Source: Gyrodactylus bullatarudis (Eukaryota > Platyhelminthes > Monogenea > Gyrodactylidea > Gyrodactylidae). Taken from it: a stretch of DNA of 64,000 nucleotides. This document shows positions 1 to 11,059 of the stretch, one piece after another; position 1 is the first letter of the stretch; each line of letters starts with the position of its first letter. The stretch spans positions 62,001 to 126,000 of the forward strand of contig SSNU01000163.1 in assembly GCA_012064415.1 (NCBI GenBank), in the 5' to 3' direction. The notes beneath the pieces were generated by a model. The model was not told the origin of the DNA and did not search any database. It was given only the letters and a program-made list of their open reading frames with translations. Position numbers and translations under genes: made by a program.

Positions 1-115
1 GGCAACATGAGTAGGATTCCAAAAAATCTTTAACATATTCGAAAAATCAAGGTTTTCATAAAAATTATAGATTCTCAACTTCATATCAATTAGCTTTAGA
101 TTCAAATAGAACTCT
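1..115 (-). repeat. Dispersed foldback repeat R1 fragment inside LicD-A intron 2
   Basis: The first ~115 bases, read on the minus strand, carry the signature of repeat family R1 (a motif near GAAGTTGAGAATCTATAA, then TTTTTTGGAATCCTACTCAT). The same order of motifs is seen at 33.1, 36.3, 56.5, 58.1 and 63.4 kb. It is a partial copy. Confidence 0.55.
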
Positions 116-148
116 ACTGAATTACCCAACATTGAACTTCCCACTTAC

Positions 149-699
149 ACCATATTCAATACCATTTTCAGCAAGGAGTTTGATTTTATCAGCTGTTTCT
201 TGGGAAACAGAAATATCAGCATCATTATCCCATGGAATAAAGTCCTTATTTCTTGAAAATTAAAATTAAATTAAACTTTATATAGTCCTTTGGGTTATTG
301 TCAAATATCGATGTACCTGATTGATCCGAGCAGAGATCCATAATTTATAAACCAGACTATGGAATACTTTTGTGTGAATCGTATCCACTGGCCTAAAATC
401 TTTTTGATTTGATCCCGCTTCGAGGTTGTTCTACACGTCATGATACCGTCTTCCTTTAGCAGGTACATTTTGTAATTTATTGGTCGTTGTTTTTTGTAAG
501 AATTTTTATTATATTCCATAAGATTCTTGATGAGACTCTTAGTTTTGATCAAGTCACTCTCTGTTGAATTTGCATGGAAGAGGTCGATTTTTATGAGAAA
601 GATTGTCAGTATCATCAAAACTATTATCATGGTGGAGATTAGCAAGTATTTCATTTTCCTATCAATAAATTGTATTTCTTTGTTTTTGATCGCATTCAA
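149..699 (-). CDS. LicD/fukutin-like phosphotransferase-type gene, 5' part (LicD-A)
   Basis: Two exons are visible: 317..699 (start codon at 697-699) and 149..251, joined by a 65-bp intron; the second exon ends at a GTAAGT donor and the gene runs off the left edge. The 162 residues seen start with a short cytosolic tail and a hydrophobic signal anchor (about 17-36), as in a Golgi type II protein. A LicD-type nucleotidyltransferase core follows: WFINYGSLLGSIR at about 116-128, then after the splice PWDNDADI, whose acidic residues match the metal-binding DxD of this family. LicD-family proteins move phosphocholine or similar groups; animal relatives (fukutin, FKRP) transfer ribitol phosphate to glycans. 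The substrate here is unknown. A second Met at residue 16 could be the true start. It matches LicD-B exon by exon, so a real paralogue is likely. No coding is seen in the last 148 bases, which are intron carrying a dispersed repeat. Confidence 0.8.
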
Positions 700-1026
700 T
701 CAGTCTTAACAGGTCAGAACAAGAAATATTAGCAGAGAAGAAGTGGCTACTCTTAATTTATTAACTACACTTGGTATTATCGATTGACTAAACATAGCAT
801 TGATCTGCATATTAATGTTTCTATATTACCAGCACATTTTTAAAACTAATCTAAAAGTTAAGAGAAAATTAATTTTGAATGGTTTTTCAGATCTGTACCA
901 ATAAAAGTACTTTAATCGCATGAATGAGAGCTTTGGGAAAAGATTGGTAAATATTCTAAATGTTACCGAGGTGAAATGAACAAAAATGTGACAAAATCCG
1001 GCGATTACTAAATACTCACTTGGTTT

Positions 1027-1317
1027 CTAATTCCTCACTATGAGTTTCTCAAGGTTTTTGTAAGCCAAAGAAATGTTCGACATAGGTTGACTATAAAATT
1101 GTATGTTTCTTCTCACAGCCCGGATTAATAACCTCAACTCCAAATCGCAAAAGGAACCCTTCCACTTCATCCTAGCAACACAAAACAAGGCGAAAAAAGG
1201 GTTTAAAAGTGCCTGACGACAACCAGAAATTATACAACTTCCTTCCCTGACTAAAAAGCTGGGAAGACTAATTGGGATCCCATTGGTTAATACAAAACGA
1301 AAATCCCCATTGGTCAA
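1027..1317 (-). other. Unassigned GC-richer open frame / CCAAT-rich block
   Basis: A 96-codon open frame begins with ATG at 1317 and matches no family I recognise. The DNA is less AT-rich than its surroundings. On the minus strand CCAAT pentamers recur over the first ~40 bases, and the block ends near a GTGAGT donor-like site just after the stop codon. As it lies upstream of LicD-A on the same strand, it may be a promoter and untranslated first exon of LicD-A rather than a protein gene. A similar CCAAT pair followed by a TATAAG box occurs at about 38.97-39.06 kb, so a repeat-borne promoter is also possible. Confidence 0.25.
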
Positions 1318-1787
1318 TCCAGGATCTTTATCTTTTTAAATCTTGAACGATTGAAACTTTATCTGACAATCACATCTCAAGAATCCTTCGCCATCAAGGT
1401 ATATAATGATTTTATTTTCGAGAAATTTAATTCAGTCTTAAGATTACTTGATAGTCTTGTGCGAGTCCAAACTATTTTTATCCAAATGTATTTTTTATTT
1501 TAATCTTTTAATTTTTCTTCCAGCGATGAATCATATTACTCAAATAATTCTCTAGTAATTCTTTCTATTATAACCAATTTATTGTTTTCTTTCTTATTGA
1601 TTATTTTATCAAGTCAGAAGAGAATATCATCAGGTAGCAAGTGAACATCGTCACAGTCAGAGTAGAATTAGTTTTAAACAACTACTTTTTGATGCCTCAG
1701 TGTACCTTCTGAATTGTCAAAAGGGTAATCTTGTCAAGTTTGTGATAAATAGAAAAATACATGTTGTTAAAATACTTTATTTATTTA

Positions 1788-2117
1788 CTAGAATTATTTC
1801 TTTCTAGGTGATTAGGTAATATATCCCACAGGAAAGTCTTATTTGGTAATGGATTAAGCCCATATCGCTGAATGTTAAAGCTTACCGAGACTGAGTAATA
1901 ATCTAAGTATACATATACTTTTCAGTATGACAGAACCTGGGATTTGAACCCTAGGATCTCTCGCATTGTAGTCCAATACTCAATGACTTTGTTTCGTACC
2001 AGTCTCGGTGGGATCCATTAGTAAGCTGTAACATTCAGCGACATGGGCTAATCCCTTACCAAATAAGACGTTCCTGTGGGATATATTATCTAAGCACCTA
2101 GAAAGAAATAATTCTAG
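1788..2117. repeat. Inverted-repeat element with tRNA-like (SINE) core
   Basis: Imperfect inverted arms at about 1788-1895 and 2000-2117 share CTAGAATTATTTCTTTCTAGG, the TTATTTGGTAA block and a CGCTGAATGTTA block. Between them the minus strand reads as the 3' half of a tRNA: a GGACTAC loop between complementary GCATT/AATGC arms, then the B-box GGGTTCAAATCCC (1939-1951). Related copies lie at 14281-14560 and 29845-29920. This looks like a tRNA-derived SINE inserted in, or forming part of, a foldback element. Confidence 0.55.
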
Positions 2118-2147
2118 TAACCTTTGTAAGTATAGGTGCTGCACCAT

Positions 2148-3552
2148 TCATATTTTATTTATTTCTTTTTCTTTATCATTGTAATAATTCTCGTATAGTT
2201 TAAACATATTCTCTCGGTCGATGTAGTGAAATGAAATTGGATTGGGTGGTATTGCAGCAATGCCCTGAAAAAGGTTTTCATTAAGAATCAAGCTTTTTTT
2301 CTTTATAAAATTGTTTTTTTCTATTCGATAGAAATTTATAAGAGATAATGATACTTAGTTTGAGAATTTCTTGAACCTCATTCGCACAATTTTGAAAACA
2401 ATACATATCCACAATACTATTCAATCACCATTTTCAAATCTGATTCAATTGATGACAGCTCAATTCAAACGAAATTAATCATTATTTTCTTGATAGACGA
2501 TTGAAATTTTTACATACAGAGGTACTTGAATCATTGGTGTCGATCACTCACAGATAAAACTGGATGATAATTGTATTGCTTTAGATAGGGTGCATTTTCT
2601 AATGGAATCAGGCTACCCACTTGATTCATGGGATAAAAAGTTTCTCTGCCAACCTCATCGATAGTATCATAGATTTGAACGTTGTTTATCTCAGCGCATC
2701 GGCCGATCGTAATATCCTCAGCAACAAAAATGTAACATTCTCCATTGATTAGACCATTTTCAACTCTTTTTAATGCACGCTGTGTCATAACATATCCAGC
2801 ACCACCGGATAAATAGCCCTGACCCTTAATTGAAAAGATTTTTCTTGATTAAAGACTCAGGAAAGGAAGAGTAGTATAGATTTACCAATATTAAGGAAAT
2901 ATATGGATACTTAAGGAGAAATTAGAAAACTTTAAATTACTTTGAAACGTCTACCGAAAATTAGTAGAGAGTCCTTACTAAGATGATGTTTTGCAATAAA
3001 CCTTTTTAAATTGTAAATTGCGACAAAAGTATCATCGTCGCCTTTCAGGTAGAAATCATAATTTCCATAATTTCTAACCACTTCGCTAAAACAAAACTCG
3101 ATCTTATATGAGAGGTTGTCTCTTGTCTCTTCACCGGGAAATTCTGCAAATTATCTGATTATACATGGAGAAGCAAGTTACTGATTGATTCATACTCCAA
3201 TGTTGATTTAACATCAGTGCAATAAACACGCTTATCACAATGCTTAGCCCAGGTATTTTCTACATTGAAAACCTTTTCTTCATTCGAACCATACGTCAGG
3301 ATTAAACAGAATACTGAAATTTCAGCATATGACTTGTTGGAATATGCCAAAATTATGTCTTCATCTGATATAATTGACAAATAAAGGTGGATAAAGCTTA
3401 CTTCTTGCAAACCTGATAATACTTGATGAAATAACTATGTAGATTATTGCTATCATCAAGATTCCGATGCAACAAGCACGGATTATTTTCATTGGCGTCG
3501 ATTCTTTCGTTTCTTCTATAGAATCTAGGTTCCAAGTTAGAACTTCTAACAA
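2148..3552 (-). CDS. C1GALT1-like: Core-1 beta-1,3-galactosyltransferase-like, divergent copy C1-1
   Basis: Five exons in transcript order: 3402..3552, 3182..3364, 2941..3143, 2552..2824, 2148..2264; they join in frame to 308 aa. Introns are 37, 38, 116 and 287 bp. The product is a Golgi type II enzyme of family GT31: a membrane anchor at about 24-42, then a catalytic domain with the NTWAKHC block, the metal-binding triple Asp (147-149, in GDDDTF where other copies have ADDDTF), FGRRFK, GYLSGGAGYVMT, EDITIGRC and ISFHYI near the C-terminus. The role known for the family is transfer of Gal from UDP-Gal to GalNAc-O-Ser/Thr. This copy differs from the other five: two extra introns lie in the 5' half, the intron after EDITIG is absent so that GRCAEI is read straight through, and the stretch between FGRRFK and GYLSGG is about 11 residues shorter. 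A stop codon near 3151 falls inside the 38-bp intron, so the gene is not broken. Confidence 0.85.
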
Positions 3553-5613
3553 AAAGCAACAGTAAATAATTTTTGAGATGAGAAGAGTAGACTAAACATT
3601 TTCATCATCAAATCACGTGCATCTCAACAAGACTTGTTGCTTAATTTTCATTGAGTGATAATTCTTTTAATCGATTATAAATATTTATATGTACTATAAA
3701 ATAGAGCACTGTTTTTCTTGGTTACATGAAGAGCTCAAATATTAGGCCAAATAAATTTTGAAATAAAAATAAAATTTCCTATTGAATAATGAATGAAATG
3801 CTCAAGTACAGAATACTTTCAAAATTATGAAAACCTTATTATTAGTAAGTTTTTGCTCATCTACTTTGCTCGCCAAATATTTAGAGTCAACTTGAAAATT
3901 TGGACAATATATTTTATTGACTAATAACGTTGTTCGCTTGCAACCTGACTATGTTGTCTTCTGGCTTGTATTGGTCTATCTGTAGAAAATGAAAGGGGAA
4001 AGAAAGGTGTATTTAGTATTTCTTAAAGAATAAGGATTATAAAAATTATAGTGATTGTTATAGCAATCAGAACTATTAGGATAATATAATTCATCACTCG
4101 AAGAAAAATTAAGATTACCCTGGACTCATACAATATTTCGAATGCATGTCGTATTCTTCTTCTGGCGTGAGATTTTTCTAAATCTTGTGTGCCCAATCAA
4201 AAAATTAAACCAATCAGATTTCTTCTGTACTTTAATCGATCAATTCTAAGCAACGATTTCCAATGTATATCCGTCTTATTGTCATTAACAACCTCGTTTT
4301 GGTTTAATCTCTATAGACTCCAAAATCATATTTTTACACTTATTACTCAATGAGTAATACTCATGTTTTCTAGACTTTTTACGTCATTAAAATCTATTAT
4401 ATGATCAGGGATTAGCTAATGCTGACTTGTCTACCTGTACTTTTTCTGTAGCCTTTTTGTGTTTATTCATCCTAATTTCAAAATTGACGACCTATGTATT
4501 GTAAATATGTTTTATATATTTCATTGAATTCTCTAATAATCGTTTATAAAAAAGACCAACTCGATAATAAAAAAATAATCGACCATCTACTATAAAGTAG
4601 TCACATTAAAAATTCTCATCCCAGCCTCTACTCTTAATCATAATTTTTCCAATGTTTTTTTAAGTCATATGATTGAAACGACCTCATATTCAGGTTTGAT
4701 ATGCATTAATCTACCATATACCAACGTTTCAAAGCAACAGGTCCTAAGATTACGATTTGGGCATTTTTCATAATTCATAAAAAAAAATAAAATTTATACC
4801 ATTTGATTGAGAATCAAAAATTATATACCTTTCCACTATTTGTTTCTAGAAAAAAATTAGCAGAAAACATCAGTCGCTGTCTAAAATCAATTTTGAGTTT
4901 TATCCGCAAACATTTCGTTTCTTAAAAATCATCTGAATTCCAAAGCTTACTTGTGAAAGGCTTGACTTTGATGTGATACAACTCTCTCCCCTCTTGGTGT
5001 AGAGTTTTGAGAGTAATGTTTACACTATTCTATATTATGTTCAAGCCTTTACAATCCAGACCTTACGTTAGTTATTGTGCGCTTTTTGCCTCCAAAACTC
5101 TACACCAAGAGGGGAGAGAGTTGTATCACATCAAAGTCAAGCCTTTCACAAGTAAGCTTTGGAATTCAGATGATTTTTAAGAAACGAAATGTTTGCGGAT
5201 AAAACTCAAAATTGATTTTAGACAGCGACTGATGTTTTCTGCTAATTTTTTTCTAGATTTGTGTTTTTGGTGAGAAATCTTTCAAGCAGATCAGTGAAAA
5301 CCTCTCAATCCAGAAAATTGACTAATAATGATAGAAAGTCGATAGTTTAAAATTTCAAAAATCATTGTAAAGTGAAGAAGCTATAAGTTTTTTTTTAACT
5401 CAATAGGATTTCAGATTGAACATCATTGCAAGACTTTCATTAAGCTGATTAGCTCTGTACTTGAGAAGTCTCAGAGAAGTTTTTCATGGTTTTTTAAGTT
5501 AAAAAATTCAATTTTCGATTGTTTCTCTACTTATCTGATTAAATTACTGTGAATTGATGAAAAAAGACCTCTCAATCAAGATATTTTCTTGTTATGAATG
5601 ATAATCGATAATA
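3553..5613. other. Divergent intergenic region between C1-1 and C1-2
   Basis: Must contain both promoters of the divergent pair C1-1 (-) and C1-2 (+). The only strong structure is the perfect 165-bp inverted repeat at 4845-5257. No open frame of note. Confidence 0.6.
4845..5257. repeat. Perfect 165-bp inverted repeat with 83-bp spacer
   Basis: Left arm 4845..5009 and right arm 5093..5257 are exact reverse complements as far as I can read, starting and ending with TCTAGA. The spacer is 5010..5092. No target-site duplication is evident and no coding is present. A transcript across it would fold into a long hairpin. It could be a very young foldback transposon, an hpRNA/siRNA source or an assembly artefact. 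Confidence 0.9.
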
Positions 5614-6744
5614 TTGATAAAAATTTGTATATATAATTCAAAACTTGATGCAGACCAAAAGAAGAAAACAATGTGTGGAATAGAGTATCTGAAAAATAAG
5701 AAATGTATCGCCCTACTGATGGTCACAATTGTGTTATTCATAATCGTAGCATCATTTCAATACACGGCTATAAACAATAGAGATTTGAACGATATCATCA
5801 ATATTGAGAAGCCCAAAAATTCACCAAGACTAAAAATATTCTGTATGCTGTTGACACACAGCGGACGAGAGGAGTATGTGCTAGCTGTTGAAAGTACATG
5901 GGCTAAGAAATGCACCAAACACGCTTGGTGTATTGATAATAATACACAGGTTGATCTTAGTGTTGAAACGATTAAATCACCATTTAAAGAGAGCAGAAGC
6001 ACTCTCTTAGATAAGGTCCTTTTTTGCTTTGATAAAGTGTGGCAAAAGTATAAAGACTTTGATTATTACATGAAGGCAGACGATGACACTTTCATGAATA
6101 TGCAAAATCTCAGCAGATTCATTGACTATGAGAACGTTAGTCGTGATGAAGCCCATATATTTGGAAGGAGATTTAAATGCCCTGGTGATTTGCCGAATAA
6201 GCTAGACTATGCCAAAGTATTTCTCTTATTATATAATAACAAAAATCTATAGAAGGGATATCTTTCTGGGGGAGCTGGCTACATTATGACGAACAAGGCG
6301 TTGGCTATATTACAAAGTGATAAGCGTCCATGTTACGTCACCGACAGTGAGGATTTATCAATAGGTATGAATAATGGTCTTGCACATGAGAAATTAAGAT
6401 GAAAACCATTTCATTTGTTAAGGAATGTGTGCAGTTATGAAGGGTGTTGAAATTCTCGATACAGTTGACGGCCAGAGACGGGAACGATTCATTCCCATAA
6501 GTTACCCGGAATGCTATAGAATGAAGCAGCACGCGCCATGGGTAATTGGTTACAATTATTACCCCCTCATTGATGTAAGTTGATCAAAAAAGGATTTTGC
6601 ATTATTCTCACTCTATTCCTTCTTATTTAGGGCAAAGAAGGCATTTCCCCTTATCCCATATCTTTTCACTATATCAATCCAGAGAAGATGTATCTACTTG
6701 AGCGCAAATCAAATGAGCACCCAAACATTAAAGAGTGGAATTGA
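5614..6744 (+). CDS. C1GALT1-like: Core-1 beta-1,3-galactosyltransferase-like, copy C1-2
   Basis: Four exons: 5614..6216, 6253..6364, 6423..6574, 6631..6744; introns 36, 58 and 56 bp; 326 aa. Short cytosolic tail, membrane anchor at about 31-49, stem, then the GT31 catalytic domain: FCMLLTHSGREEYV, STWAKKC, the DxD-type motif KADDDTF (Asp 156-158), FGRRFK, GYLSGGAGYIMT, EDLSIG, FHYINP. The intron phases 0, 1, 0 and the 112- and 152-bp inner exons are the same in C1-3 to C1-6. It would act in the Golgi on O-GalNAc proteins. An in-frame Met at residue 20 is an alternative start. The polyadenylation signal AATAAA (6744-6749) begins on the last base of the TGA stop. Its catalytic exon is closest to that of C1-5 (the shared DFDYYMKADDDTF and RFIDYENVSRDEA). 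Confidence 0.9.
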
Positions 6745-7117
6745 ATAAATTTTTTTTATTTTTTAGAAAGATTTTTCTCTCTTTTGTGATTAACAAACTA
6801 AAGATACTTTAGAACGTTTACTTGAATCAACGAACCTGTAAAGAATTTCAAATTTGTGACAATTCCCAAGAACTAAATATTATCTGCTATTGTGTATCTT
6901 TAGAGTGAGATATAGTTTTTTGAGGTTATCTCTTTAAATGTTTTTGTCAAAATCTGTTTCGTATATTCCCAAATGAATGAAAACTCCTCAAATCAACAGT
7001 TATTTATTTAAGTAAAAAGAATTTGAATTTTTTGAAAGTTGTTCAAGCTTAGATTAAAACATCGCTATGAAAGCTTGATCGAAAATAAAGATTTTAAATA
7101 TTCGAATCTAATCATGA

Positions 7118-8110
7118 ATGATTCTCATATGTTTTTCAACCAAATCATTCTCACTTATTGTTGATCTAATGCTGAAGCTAGTTTTGATCTTAATTTTCCT
7201 CCTTGCCATAGTGTTCACTTTACTAAATTTTTCATTTTTCTGCAATGAAGGAGAAATGTCAAGTGAAACTATCATCAGTAATTTATTGATCTACAATAAG
7301 TTCCCAAGAGATGATCCCAACGATTACTCAATCTATTTAACACAGAAAAGTGCCGATCAAAATAACATTCAATTGAATGATTTACCCTGTAAAATTTTAA
7401 AGAGTCTTTTAATCCAGAGATGGATAAAATTCACACAGAAATTCGGAATTCTCTGGTTCATCTATTACGGCTGTCTATTGGGTTCCATGAGGTGAGATAA
7501 TCCCGTCATTTTATTGATTTATCAGGAATTCAGACTTTATTCTTTGGGACCATGATGGAGACATTGCAATAACTGATGAAAGTGGATATTTGATAAGGAA
7601 ATATGCCCAGGAAGCCGCAAATAATGGCGTGAGTTGAACTTGAGTGATTTATTACAAATTAAAATTTCCTTGCGGCCAGGAAAGCATTGTCCAAATGAGA
7701 TTGGCTTAAAAGTTGATTGCCATGGTAAACTTCGGAATGACACTGTTGACCAATGTTCTGTTTGTCGTCCCTTTGGAAGGATATTTTACGGCAATGAATT
7801 CTTGGGCCAGCCAAAGAGCCAAATTTTTGTAGACATTTTTCTGCTCCCCTCCGAGATACAACCTGATAATCAAGTTTCACTTACAGACAAAGATATCAAC
7901 TCTTCTAAATACTACATTTATCTTTTAGAAGAAAATTTTCCCCTAAAAGTTTGTCAATTTGTTGGCCTAATAGTACCATGTCCAAGAGATTCGAACATGG
8001 TCCTAACAAAGCTGTACTCTTCTAACTATAACGAACCAGAATTTCATTGTAACTCAACAACAGGTAGATGGCAAAATGACATAGGAAAGATTGTTGATTT
8101 AAATTTATAA
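7118..8110 (+). CDS. LicD/fukutin-like phosphotransferase-type gene (LicD-B)
   Basis: Three exons, 7118..7491, 7526..7628 and 7685..8110, with introns of 34 and 56 bp, give 300 aa. The third exon is placed at the acceptor ending AAAG (7684) because only that one keeps the frame. A hydrophobic anchor (about 18-38) is followed by the LicD core: RWIKFTQKFGILWFIYYGC, then NSDFILWDHDGDI with acidic residues at 133, 135 and 137, a Cys-rich part (HCPNEIGL, QCSVC), FVDIF and the family's late motif VPCPRD (256-261) before LTKLYSSNY. The family forms phosphodiester links between an alcohol or sugar and a glycan. Donor and acceptor are unknown here. It sits between C1-2 and C1-3 on the same strand, and AATAAA (8110-8115) overlaps the stop. 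An in-frame Met at residue 18 may be the real start. Confidence 0.85.
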
Positions 8111-8692
8111 ATAAAAAAACGGTTTTTACATAATACTTATCTTGGTATGATAAGAACGTCATTTTCAAAAAACTAAACTAATAAATAAGTATTGATGTTC
8201 TGAAAATCTGATTTGAAAATGCTCAATAGTCAGGATTTTATCATTTCACATAGTAAAATTCATTGAAAAATGATAGCAAAAATTTTAAAAGTTGACACCT
8301 TTAATTGAAATTATGCATATCTAATTATAAACATAACATATAAACATAAGGTTCAACAGGATCTTTTTTTCTATCAAAAAATAGAAATAATTTCTTTCCT
8401 TATTAAGATTATTAATGAATTTTCTAAAAAAGAATTTATCAAACTGACTGATTTCGAATATCGTTACTTTAGGTGAGAATTTAGAAGAACTTTTACTGTA
8501 ACAAGTTTATAATGAAACACTTCTTTTTATCTGATTTGTTAACTCCCCCTCCGTGATTTAACTACAAAACATTTTATTCGTGCTTAGTTATTCGATTTTT
8601 TAAACTTGATTTATTATTATTTAATAGTTTACAGATTTATTTCAAAATGAATAGTTATTCAGATTAAAATTAGGTTCGAAACACGATATTGG
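8111..8692. other. Intergenic between LicD-B and C1-3
   Basis: AT-rich, no coding or repeat signal seen; presumably the C1-3 promoter. Confidence 0.5.
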
Positions 8693-9719
8693 ATGATTAA
8701 ATTAAGAACTAGTCTTCTGATCCTTTTAACACTAATCATTGTTTTCAAATTATCTCTTCTCGTGTATACGAGAGGCCTGAGACAGATCATGAAATTCAAG
8801 ATGCATGAAAAAATTTCAATATTATGTTTGCTTTTAACATATGAGAAGAATGTGAACAAAGTGAAGGCTGTAGAGGAAACATGGTCAAAGAAGTGTACAA
8901 AACTTGTCTGGTGCGTTGATGAAAATACCAAAATGAGTGGCAATGTGTCTTTCATTATATCCCCATATAAAATGGGTAGGAATGATTTAACTCCTAAAGT
9001 TTTGCATTGCTTAAAAAAGGCTTGGGAAATATATCCGGATATGAACTACTATCTAAAGGCAGATGATGATACTTTTGTCGTAATGGATAATCTTGAAAAG
9101 TTCATTATTGAAGAAGATATAAGTTGGGATCAAGCTTATATATTTGGGAGAAGATTCAAGGTACCAGACAAATTGGGAATTCAATCGGACTATACTCAAG
9201 TAAAATAAAAATTAAGCTCTATTAGAGGAAGGTTATCTCTCTGGAGGCGCTGGTTATGTCATGACTAGGCAAGCTATGCAAATATTTCATGCTGACGCAA
9301 GGCCTTGTCTCGATATTGAGCCTGAGGATGTAGCTATCGGTAAGTATCTCAAATGAGGTTATTTTAGTTTCGTTTTAAGCCTTGCTACTAAGGTGTTTGT
9401 GCAGTTATGAAGGGAATCGAAATATTTGATACAATTGATCCATATGGAAGAGAACGTTTCATTCCAGTCCCCCATCCGTATTGCTTTGATGTTATTAATT
9501 ATCCAAAATGGATAATTCCCAGAAATTTCTATCCAGCTATTCTCGTGAGACTACTATTTATAAAAATTTCAATCCAAAAGTTTCGTCTTCTTCTAGGGGA
9601 GAGCTGGTGTCCATGAATATCCAGTATCGTTTCATTATGTCACTCCAAAAGAGATGCATTCTCTTGAAGAAATGTCGAATAACAGCTCAAACATTAATGA
9701 CTGGAATTCGATACAATAA
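8693..9719 (+). CDS. C1GALT1-like: Core-1 beta-1,3-galactosyltransferase-like, copy C1-3
   Basis: Four exons: 8693..9199, 9228..9339, 9393..9544, 9597..9719; 297 aa. The first intron is only 28 bp; the only acceptor keeping the frame is TTAGAG at 9227. The other introns are 53 and 52 bp. Membrane anchor at about 4-25, a shorter N-terminus than in the other copies, then EETWSKKC, YLKADDDTF (Asp 124-126), FGRRFK, EGYLSGGAGYVMT, EDVAIG, GRERFIPV and VSFHYV. All GT31 core motifs are present, so it is predicted active. The stop codon TAA (9717-9719) lies inside the polyadenylation signal AATAAA (9715-9720). It has the most divergent N-terminal half of the five similar copies (SILCLLLTYEKN in place of IFCMLLTHSGRE). 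Confidence 0.88.
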
Positions 9720-10047
9720 ACCCATTTTCATAATACATTTTATCATATATTACAAAATTCTCCATAAATGGTAATTAATTATGAAAATAGTACAGTAATA
9801 TTCCGTTGAATGATTAATTGATACCATGGTATGATAAAATTGTATCTTTCTGTAGATTCTACAGTCCTCTTATACCCTATTTAGTAACAATGCCTATTCA
9901 TTCGTTTAAATTCAATCGATAAAACTTTAATTCTTGATTCACGCACTAATCAATGAACATTCAATCATTTCGCTTCAAATATCTCTTAGAGTTAGAGGTA
10001 AAAAGGGTTTGTTTTGCAAAGATCTAGTTTATTTACATTCACAGTAT

Positions 10048-11059
10048 CTAATTCCACTTTTTGACATCTAGACTCATTTTTGATTTCTCCTCGAGAATGT
10101 ACATAGATTCGGGCCTAACATAATGAAAGGATATGGGAAAGGCAGACATTCCCTCAGGACCCTAGAAAAAAAAAAATTTATTGGAGAACATTTCTTTGTG
10201 ACATACTGGGTACTCACATCAACTAATGGATGATAGTTATATTCAACAATCCATGGTATTATTTTTTTAATTTGAAAAGAGCTCTGATAATCAACAGGGA
10301 AGAAACGTTCTCTGTTCTTGTCATCGATTGTATCTACAACTTTGATTGCCTTCATTGAAGCACAGATTCCTATCAGTTGAAAATAAAAATTTTTTACCTA
10401 TAGAAACATCCTCGCTATTAGTTGGATAGCAAGTACGATTATTTCTTTGAAATATTTCCATTGCTTTATTTGTCATAACATAACCGGCGCCTCCAGAAAG
10501 ATAGCCTTGCTAAATAAAAGCTTCAAGTATTAAAATTCACCTTGGCATATTCTAGCTTAACGCTTAGATTACCAGGCAATTTGAATCTACGACCAAATAT
10601 TAGTGCCTTGTTTCGATTTATATTCTGCTCGTTGATGAATTTCTTGAGATTACCCATAATCACAAAGGTATCGTCATCTGCCTTGATGTAATAATCAAAA
10701 TTTGGATAATTGTTCCAGACCTGCTGAAAGCAATATAAAACTTTTTTCAAAAGCCCATTTCTTCCTTCTTTATGTGGGGATATGATGGTTTCAACCTTGA
10801 GATCAATCTTGGTATTATAATCAATACACCAGACATGCTTGGTGCAGTGTTTCGACCAAGTCTTTTCAACAGCCACAACATATTCTTCTCTCCCCAAATG
10901 ACTCAACAACATACAGAATATCCTTGCATTTGAGTTTAAATTGATGTTCAGAATCATCTTTTCCCGATACACCGTGATTAAATTAACAAAAAGTATTGTT
11001 ACTCCAATAGTCCAAAGAAGCAGTAACGTTCTTCTGACTTTTTCAGTTAACACCACCAT
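10048..11059 (-). CDS. C1GALT1-like: Core-1 beta-1,3-galactosyltransferase-like, copy C1-4
   Basis: Transcript order exons 10541..11059, 10398..10509, 10218..10369, 10048..10161; introns 31, 28 and 56 bp; 298 aa. Two ultrashort introns sit in one gene, both with GT and AG ends and both needed to keep the frame. Anchor at about 11-31; GT31 domain with EKTWSKHC, KADDDTF (Asp 128-130), FGRRFKLP, QGYLSGGAGYVMT, EDVSIG and ISFHYVRPE; the last residues are KKWN. Convergent with C1-3, with about 330 bp between the two stop codons. An AATAAA lies about 20 bp past the stop. Predicted Golgi galactosyltransferase acting on O-GalNAc. Confidence 0.88.

Larger units (their letters stand above)
700..2147. 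other. Intergenic between LicD-A and C1-1
   Basis: Contains a minus-strand open frame with more GC than its surroundings (1027..1317, listed separately) and an inverted-repeat element with a tRNA-like core (1788..2117). The rest is AT-rich with no coding signal that I can see. Confidence 0.6.

Noticed and set aside
1931..1990. A tRNA gene
   Set aside because: Only the 3' half is tRNA-like; the D arm and acceptor are lost, so it is a SINE-type relic.
3144..3181. Stop codon between the exons of C1-1, suggesting a pseudogene
   Set aside because: Removing a 38-bp GT...AG segment restores a sequence of the exact length and pattern of the paralogues, so it is best read as an intron.
5757..6002. 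Minus-strand 81-codon open frame
   Set aside because: Antisense shadow of C1-2 exon 1.
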